A stretch of DNA of 10,277 nt. Source: Candidatus Babelota bacterium (GTDB lineage: Bacteria; Babelota; Babeliae; Babelales; Babelaceae). The position numbers were made by a program, and so were the translations under genes. Position 1 is the stretch's first letter. Every line of letters starts with the position of its first letter. The stretch is taken from positions 1 through 10,277 of the forward strand of contig PRDV01000028.1 of assembly GCA_003174035.1 (NCBI GenBank). Reading direction: 5' to 3'. The notes under the pieces are model-generated. The model was given only the letters and a program-made list of their open reading frames with translations, was not told the origin of the DNA and did not search any database. Below, one piece after another: positions 7,601 to 10,277 of this stretch.

Positions 7601-8051
7601 TATGCCCTGAATTAACCGCTAGACAGAATGCCGTAGCACCTTCGTCATTACTATTTTCCACTAAATCTGGAAATGTTTCAGTCAACCACCGCACCATCGC
7701 AAGATGCCCTTTCTGAGCCGCCATGTGAAGTACTGTGTTTCCGGCAACAGTTATCTTAAGTAATCCAGGGTACTGCATCGCCAACCATTGAACTATCTCA
7801 ACTTGGCCAGCAAAAGCTGCTTCATGCAGAATGCTATACCCACCAGGCATACTGGCATACTGAATATCTTCGGCCAATAAATCTTCAAGGAGCTTCTTAT
7901 CTCCTGAACGAGCTGCTTCAAATACATCCTGTCTCTTTTTTTGACTAGTTTCTTTAGCATCCGAAGCTGGCATTTTTTGTTCTACTGTTTTTTCCATGCC
8001 ATACAAGCTAACTGCAAAGATCCCCATCATGCTTAGTATTGTATAGTTCAT
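4674..8051 (-). CDS. Large ankyrin-repeat protein ank1, putative secreted effector, 1125 aa
   Basis: Residues 1-18 form a short hydrophobic signal-peptide-like segment (MNYTILSMMGIFAVSLYG). After a linker come about 21 ankyrin repeats (degenerate one at about 41-62, then 71-741), most 34 residues long, with a consensus like GxTVLHxAAxxGxLEVVQWLAxxYPDLV. Next are a helical module (about 764-815) ending LCQWV, a Lys/Glu-rich coiled coil (about 825-942), a linker with SLECLENCIDETR (946-958), the basic motif KKPKIKRRPS (983-992), and a C-terminal domain (1033-1117). Ankyrin arrays bind proteins; the architecture and probable export suggest a host-directed protein, which is inference. ATG at 8051 has GAGG 5 nt upstream. 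It lies 90 bp downstream of its paralogue ank2 on the same strand. No terminator is evident after the stop. The function is unknown. Confidence 0.88.
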   Translation of the reverse strand: MNYTILSMMGIFAVSLYGMEKTVEQKMPASDAKETSQKKRQDVFEAARSGDKKLLEDLLAEDIQYASMPGGYSILHEAAFAGQVEIVQWLAMQYPGLLKITVAGNTVLHMAAQKGHLAMVRWLTETFPDLVENSNDEGATAFCLAVNSGHRGVVQYLDEKYPDGLKALLIDQGTVLHVAAGKGYLGIAQWLVERYPDLVKIRDKRGCTALQDAAGNGHLNVVKWFVGTYLELLDIANVNGISVLDEALAGGHLEVAQWLVQEYPYLATRLRPEGGEPVLHLAAANGERIEVIQWFAHSYPQQVSMIRNDGDTVLHAAIHNDQLEVVQWFAKQYPDLLTRVNKNGDTVLHEAARCGYAKVVQWMSKECPNLVSMVTNEGATILHLAALSGSFALVKWLVGEYPALVPLTESHGATVLHIAAFHGHLEMIRLLIEKYPELVKKPDCFLNTAFHTAVLAGNLEIAQWFAQHDPSLVMMGNIDNDTVLHIAARFNRLEIVRWLAKEYPDLVNSVNQWKLTPLHAACEHDEILPVVQWLAEQYPHLLPKVQYQEATALNMAANNNCIRIVQWLATTYPDLVNVVGQDNTVLHAAMGKRNFEIVKWLAKHYPKLRNYVQRDGSTVLHLAAYSGQLEMVQWFALNYPDFVFMTESKGHTALHFAAWQEHFDVVQWLANQFPDLIKMINKGGNTVFHFLAGLGQSDVLARLGNYNVELLLIKNAEGYTAVDIATFRGHFDILVRMISTLGTKYGIAWGTGEAIGKCPENLLLNYFESMRRTVTEITIDQAAAIVRRLAELSRTDVQQNGAHLMELCQWVRSCKLKNLDAKGTNKKEQKRRNKKEVDAAREIKEKIDKLLLEISQKMAAADKKSREDKKKKEKEIKEEQKRLEKQKKNPEAKKEEVTSKEIMIHEAAKGHSDLKKSSEEKKLSADTYPEKEIKEQKKQETNRTPSLECLENCIDETRREIRESSDQTVQLTEREDTEEKSSKKPKIKRRPSTIFQKDTLKDEIKNDRSLGSVASSRPSFFGTLTEIAVPIKYKRLSRQLSWTDLRSLRDLKFSDNDILDTLRKLENDDLIELKIKHNTLTATKIKDASVTIVIHMHGEWFKKPDIVKDFMEFVAKVQPQLAGKQ
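4701..4955 (-). other. Conserved C-terminal domain of ank1 (unrecognised)
   Basis: Residues 1033-1117, from YKRLSRQLSWTDLRS to DFMEFVAKV. It aligns without gaps to the end of ank2, 60 of 85 residues identical by hand count. The best-kept blocks are TLTATKI, DASV, IHMHGEWFK and PDIVKDF. The alternating hydrophobic strands TLTATKI and SVTIVIHMHGEW followed by an amphipathic helix suggest a small alpha/beta fold. I do not recognise a family. Confidence 0.6.
5226..5579 (-). other. Lys/Glu-rich predicted coiled coil of ank1
   Basis: Residues about 825-942 are dominated by Lys, Glu and Arg (for example KKKEKEIKEEQKRLEKQKK), with few prolines, as expected for a long charged helix or coiled coil. 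It links the repeat array to the C-terminal domain. Low-complexity composition means that homology searches with this part would be misleading. Confidence 0.6.
5829..7841 (-). repeat. Tandem ~102-bp ankyrin-coding repeat array
   Basis: About 20 in-frame repeats encode residues 71-741 of ank1. Successive unit starts (71, 104, 138, 172, 206, 240, 275, 310, 344, 378, 412, 447, 481, 515, 550, 583, 616, 650, 684, 718) are 33-35 residues apart, mostly 34. The units are diverged at DNA level, so the array is not a recent simple-repeat expansion. Confidence 0.85.
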
Positions 8052-8062
8052 ATCTTCCTCGC

Positions 8063-8089
8063 TTGCGAAATAGTTCTGAATTTTCGCAA
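8063..8089. promoter_or_regulatory. Perfect 8-bp inverted repeat upstream of ank1 (candidate operator)
   Basis: TTGCGAAA (8063-8070) and TTTCGCAA (8082-8089) are exact inverse complements with an 11-bp spacer. On the minus strand a -10-like TATATT (8095-8090) directly abuts the repeat, so it would cover the expected transcription start. A third half-site, TTTCGC, is at 8115-8120. The -35 region for that -10 is poor. It could bind a dimeric regulator, form a leader hairpin, or do neither. Confidence 0.4.
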
Positions 8090-8141
8090 AATATAGTCAA
8101 AAAATTTTATTTTATTTCGCATATTAATTACTATATATCAT

Positions 8142-10277
8142 TTATAGTCTTTCTTCAAATCCAGGTTTTATTTTAGATACAAACTCCAGAAAATCCTTAA
8201 CAATATCTGGATTTTTAAACCATTCACCATGCATATGGATTGTTATTGCCACTGACGCATCATCAATTTTTGTTGCCGTAAGCGTAGCATGTCTGATTTT
8301 ATACTGAATGAGACCATCCCTAAACAGGTCTATGAACGTATTTAAAATATCTTCTCCTGTAAATTTGAGATTCCTGAACGACCGCAGATCGCTTGAGGAA
8401 AGTTGCCGTGACAATCTTTTATATTTTGTTGGTAGCTCAATCGATGCTAATGACATCATTCTTAACAACGGCGGCCGTGAAGCTGTTACTGAACTCGATT
8501 CACTATGCTTACTTTTAGTTTCTGAATCGTTATGTTGAGAAACGGCACTTGGTCTTCTCTTGATTTTGGGTTTTTTAACCGTCTTTATCTCTTTCTCTTC
8601 TGAACGCCCAGGTTGAATACTTCGCTCTCTCGATTCGCGAGTTTCCGCTATACAATCTTCTAAAGAGGCTAGAGAAGGAGCTGTTCGCTCAACTGGGGCC
8701 ATTCTTAGCAACACATCCATGCCCCGTTGTTCCGATTGTGGTTCTTTCTTCTCTTTCTGCTCATGATAGGACGCTTTTTCTTTTGCTTCCTTCTTTAATG
8801 CTGCCTCTTCTTTCATCCTTTTCTTTTCTTCCTTTTTGCGCCTCTCACACGCCTGCTTTTCTTGTTTTTTTCGTTCTTCTTCAACTCTGCTTTCGGCAGC
8901 TTGCCTCCGTTGAGGAATTTCTCTCGCTAACAATTCAGCATCTTGCTGTATAGTAATAACATCCGTTGCAAAACGCTTTAGGTCTTTTTTCGGCTGTATT
9001 TTCCGTTCTTTTGGAGCTGCTTCACCAGCATGAGCACTCGTACACGCACTGCTCACCCATTGACAAAATTCCAGCAATTTTGAACTCCGCTTTAGGATGA
9101 CATCTGTGTTTGCCCATTTCCTTAATGACTTTACAATATTCTTAAATCGTTTTACTTCAAAAGGAAGCGCTATGCATTTCAAAAGTTCAAGGTCATTGAG
9201 CGAAAATTCTTTTTGCGAGGAAAGGGATGCGATATAAGCAAGCTTTCGTTTTAATAACATCGAAACAGAGTGATTATTAACAAGCGGCAATAGAGAGCCT
9301 ACGTTTGAACAGAGAATTTCAGGATACTCCTTATCAAACCATTGAAGGATCGGCAACCGATCAGTCCGAACCGCAGCTTTAAGCACCTGCTGTGCATGAT
9401 CCCCATGCCTAACGAGAAAAGGATGCTGGGTGAACAATGACTGTACCATATCAAAATAACCGAAATATACCGCTGCATGGATACAGGTGGATCCATGATT
9501 ATCCTCCGCTGTCATAGATGATGGAAACTTTTCGGCCAACCATAATACTATATCAGTTCGTCCTCTCATTGCTGCAGCGTGCAGACAATTTGAGCCATGT
9601 ACTGACTTCTCAGTTATAAGATAAGCAAACTCATGCGCTATCCATTGTACCACAGCCAGATGCCCTCCTTGTACTGCAATATCGAGTAATGTCTCATGTT
9701 GTGTCGTTTTCTCCTCAGGATTGAAATCCTTATCGTGCTGCATGAGCCATTGAGCAAGCTCCTGGTGACCGCCATACAGTGCATGGTGCAGTGCCCGCCA
9801 CCCCCGATCATCCTTTTCTTTCAAAAAATCAGGATCAAGCTCCAAAAAAAGCCGAATGAGTTCTTGATGGCCTGCCTCAGCAGCTAGATGGAGCGCAAGA
9901 ACACCATGCAATCCTCGTATCTTTACTAGCTCTTTATAATGGGACACCAGGAATTGCACCATTGCCAATTGCCCTGCCTGCGCGGCGCGATGCAGCATCG
10001 TATATTTCATCTCAATATCAATGCTCATTACAAGAGCAGGAGCTTGTTCTAAAAATAATCGAACTATGGGGATATATCCTCGCTGTGCCGCAAGATGAAG
10101 AGGCGTAAGCAGCTCATGATTGGTGGCTTGCATAAGATCGGGGTAATAATTGACTAACCATGTAACCACCTCCTCATTATTACCATACGTGGCACAATGA
10201 AGCACACTGTATCCTCGCTGCGCGAGTGATGCGTGGTCCGATACTGCAGCGCTTAAGCTGCGTAGCATAGCCACAAT
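8142..10277 (-). CDS. Ankyrin-repeat protein ank2, paralogue of ank1, 5'-partial
   Basis: At least 710 residues; the frame is still open at the window edge and begins inside the repeat region, so the true N-terminus is outside. Residue numbers here count from the GTG at 10274. About nine ankyrin repeats (20-320) are followed by a helical region, a module ending LEFCQWV (about 375-407), a Lys/Glu/Arg-rich coiled coil (about 453-515), SLEDCIAETR (537-546), KKPKIKRRPS (567-576) and the conserved C-terminal domain (618-702). The repeats are more degenerate than in ank1, with the YPDLV turn often altered. Everything after the repeats matches ank1 in order. It ends with TAA at 8142-8144, 90 bp before ank1, without a clear terminator, so the two may share a transcript. 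Function unknown; probable host-interaction protein by inference. Confidence 0.85.
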   Translation of the reverse strand: MVAMLRSLSAAVSDHASLAQRGYSVLHCATYGNNEEVVTWLVNYYPDLMQATNHELLTPLHLAAQRGYIPIVRLFLEQAPALVMSIDIEMKYTMLHRAAQAGQLAMVQFLVSHYKELVKIRGLHGVLALHLAAEAGHQELIRLFLELDPDFLKEKDDRGWRALHHALYGGHQELAQWLMQHDKDFNPEEKTTQHETLLDIAVQGGHLAVVQWIAHEFAYLITEKSVHGSNCLHAAAMRGRTDIVLWLAEKFPSSMTAEDNHGSTCIHAAVYFGYFDMVQSLFTQHPFLVRHGDHAQQVLKAAVRTDRLPILQWFDKEYPEILCSNVGSLLPLVNNHSVSMLLKRKLAYIASLSSQKEFSLNDLELLKCIALPFEVKRFKNIVKSLRKWANTDVILKRSSKLLEFCQWVSSACTSAHAGEAAPKERKIQPKKDLKRFATDVITIQQDAELLAREIPQRRQAAESRVEEERKKQEKQACERRKKEEKKRMKEEAALKKEAKEKASYHEQKEKKEPQSEQRGMDVLLRMAPVERTAPSLASLEDCIAETRESRERSIQPGRSEEKEIKTVKKPKIKRRPSAVSQHNDSETKSKHSESSSVTASRPPLLRMMSLASIELPTKYKRLSRQLSSSDLRSFRNLKFTGEDILNTFIDLFRDGLIQYKIRHATLTATKIDDASVAITIHMHGEWFKNPDIVKDFLEFVSKIKPGFEERL
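8169..8423 (-). other. Conserved C-terminal domain of ank2 (unrecognised)
   Basis: Residues 618-702 of the visible part, from YKRLSRQLSSSDLRS to DFLEFVSKI. It is the ungapped counterpart of the ank1 C-terminal domain, with TLTATKI, DASV, IHMHGEWFK and PDIVKDF all kept. Confidence 0.6.
8730..8918 (-). other. Charged predicted coiled coil of ank2
   Basis: Residues about 453-515 are a run rich in Lys, Glu and Arg (for example ERRKKEEKKRMKEEAALKKE), shorter than its counterpart in ank1. Likely a long helical spacer before the C-terminal domain. Confidence 0.55.

Noticed and set aside
5829..7841. Regular repeats suggestive of a CRISPR array
   Set aside because: The period is about 102 bp, the units diverge at DNA level and are in-frame ankyrin codons, with no identical short repeat separated by unique spacers.
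8072..8100. TTGACT as a -35 box for ank1
   Set aside because: At 16-19 bp spacing the available -10 hexamers match TATAAT at no more than half of the positions, so a promoter built on it is not convincing.
10272..10274. GTG at 10274 as the true start of ank2
   Set aside because: The frame remains open to the window edge, the codon lies inside the ankyrin region, no ribosome site can be seen, and ank1 has about 70 residues before the equivalent point.

Overview
The window looks like the chromosome of a host-associated bacterium. Two ordinary housekeeping genes (typA, truA) and two smaller genes lie next to a pair of long ankyrin-repeat genes of the kind found in intracellular symbionts and parasites of protists. 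Clear Shine-Dalgarno sequences (for example AAAGGAGGT before the membrane protein) argue against Bacteroidota such as Amoebophilus. Candidatus Dependentiae (TM6), Legionellales or Chlamydiota-like lineages fit better; Dependentiae is my best guess, but it is an inference and not proven by the sequence.

Layout. 126-845 (+) encodes a small metallo-beta-lactamase-fold hydrolase with its own promoter. Its 3' end overlaps, tail to tail, the end of truA (818-1603, -), which lies 14 nt downstream of typA (1618-3417, -). typA and truA form a two-gene translation/tRNA-modification unit with a plausible promoter at 3471-3498. The 210-bp divergent gap between typA and the next gene holds that promoter and a terminator-like hairpin on the + strand. 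3628-4263 (+) encodes a four-helix membrane protein of the DUF1461/Lit family (lipoprotein intramolecular transacylase). 4264-4673 has no confident gene; part of it reads as a decayed minus-strand frame with two internal stops.

The remaining 5.6 kb is a tandem pair of minus-strand paralogues. ank2 (8142 to the window edge, 5' end missing) lies upstream of ank1 (4674-8051, complete, 1125 aa). Both share one architecture: ankyrin repeats, a short helical module ending in CQWV, a Lys/Glu-rich coiled coil, a nuclear-localisation-like basic motif (KKPKIKRRPS), and a C-terminal domain of about 85 residues that is 60/85 identical by hand count and that I do not recognise. ank1 also begins with a signal-peptide-like segment and carries about 21 repeats with an unusual 34-residue period.

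The most interesting content is this pair of putative host-directed effectors with a shared, apparently undescribed C-terminal domain. Second is the Lit-type membrane enzyme next to them.
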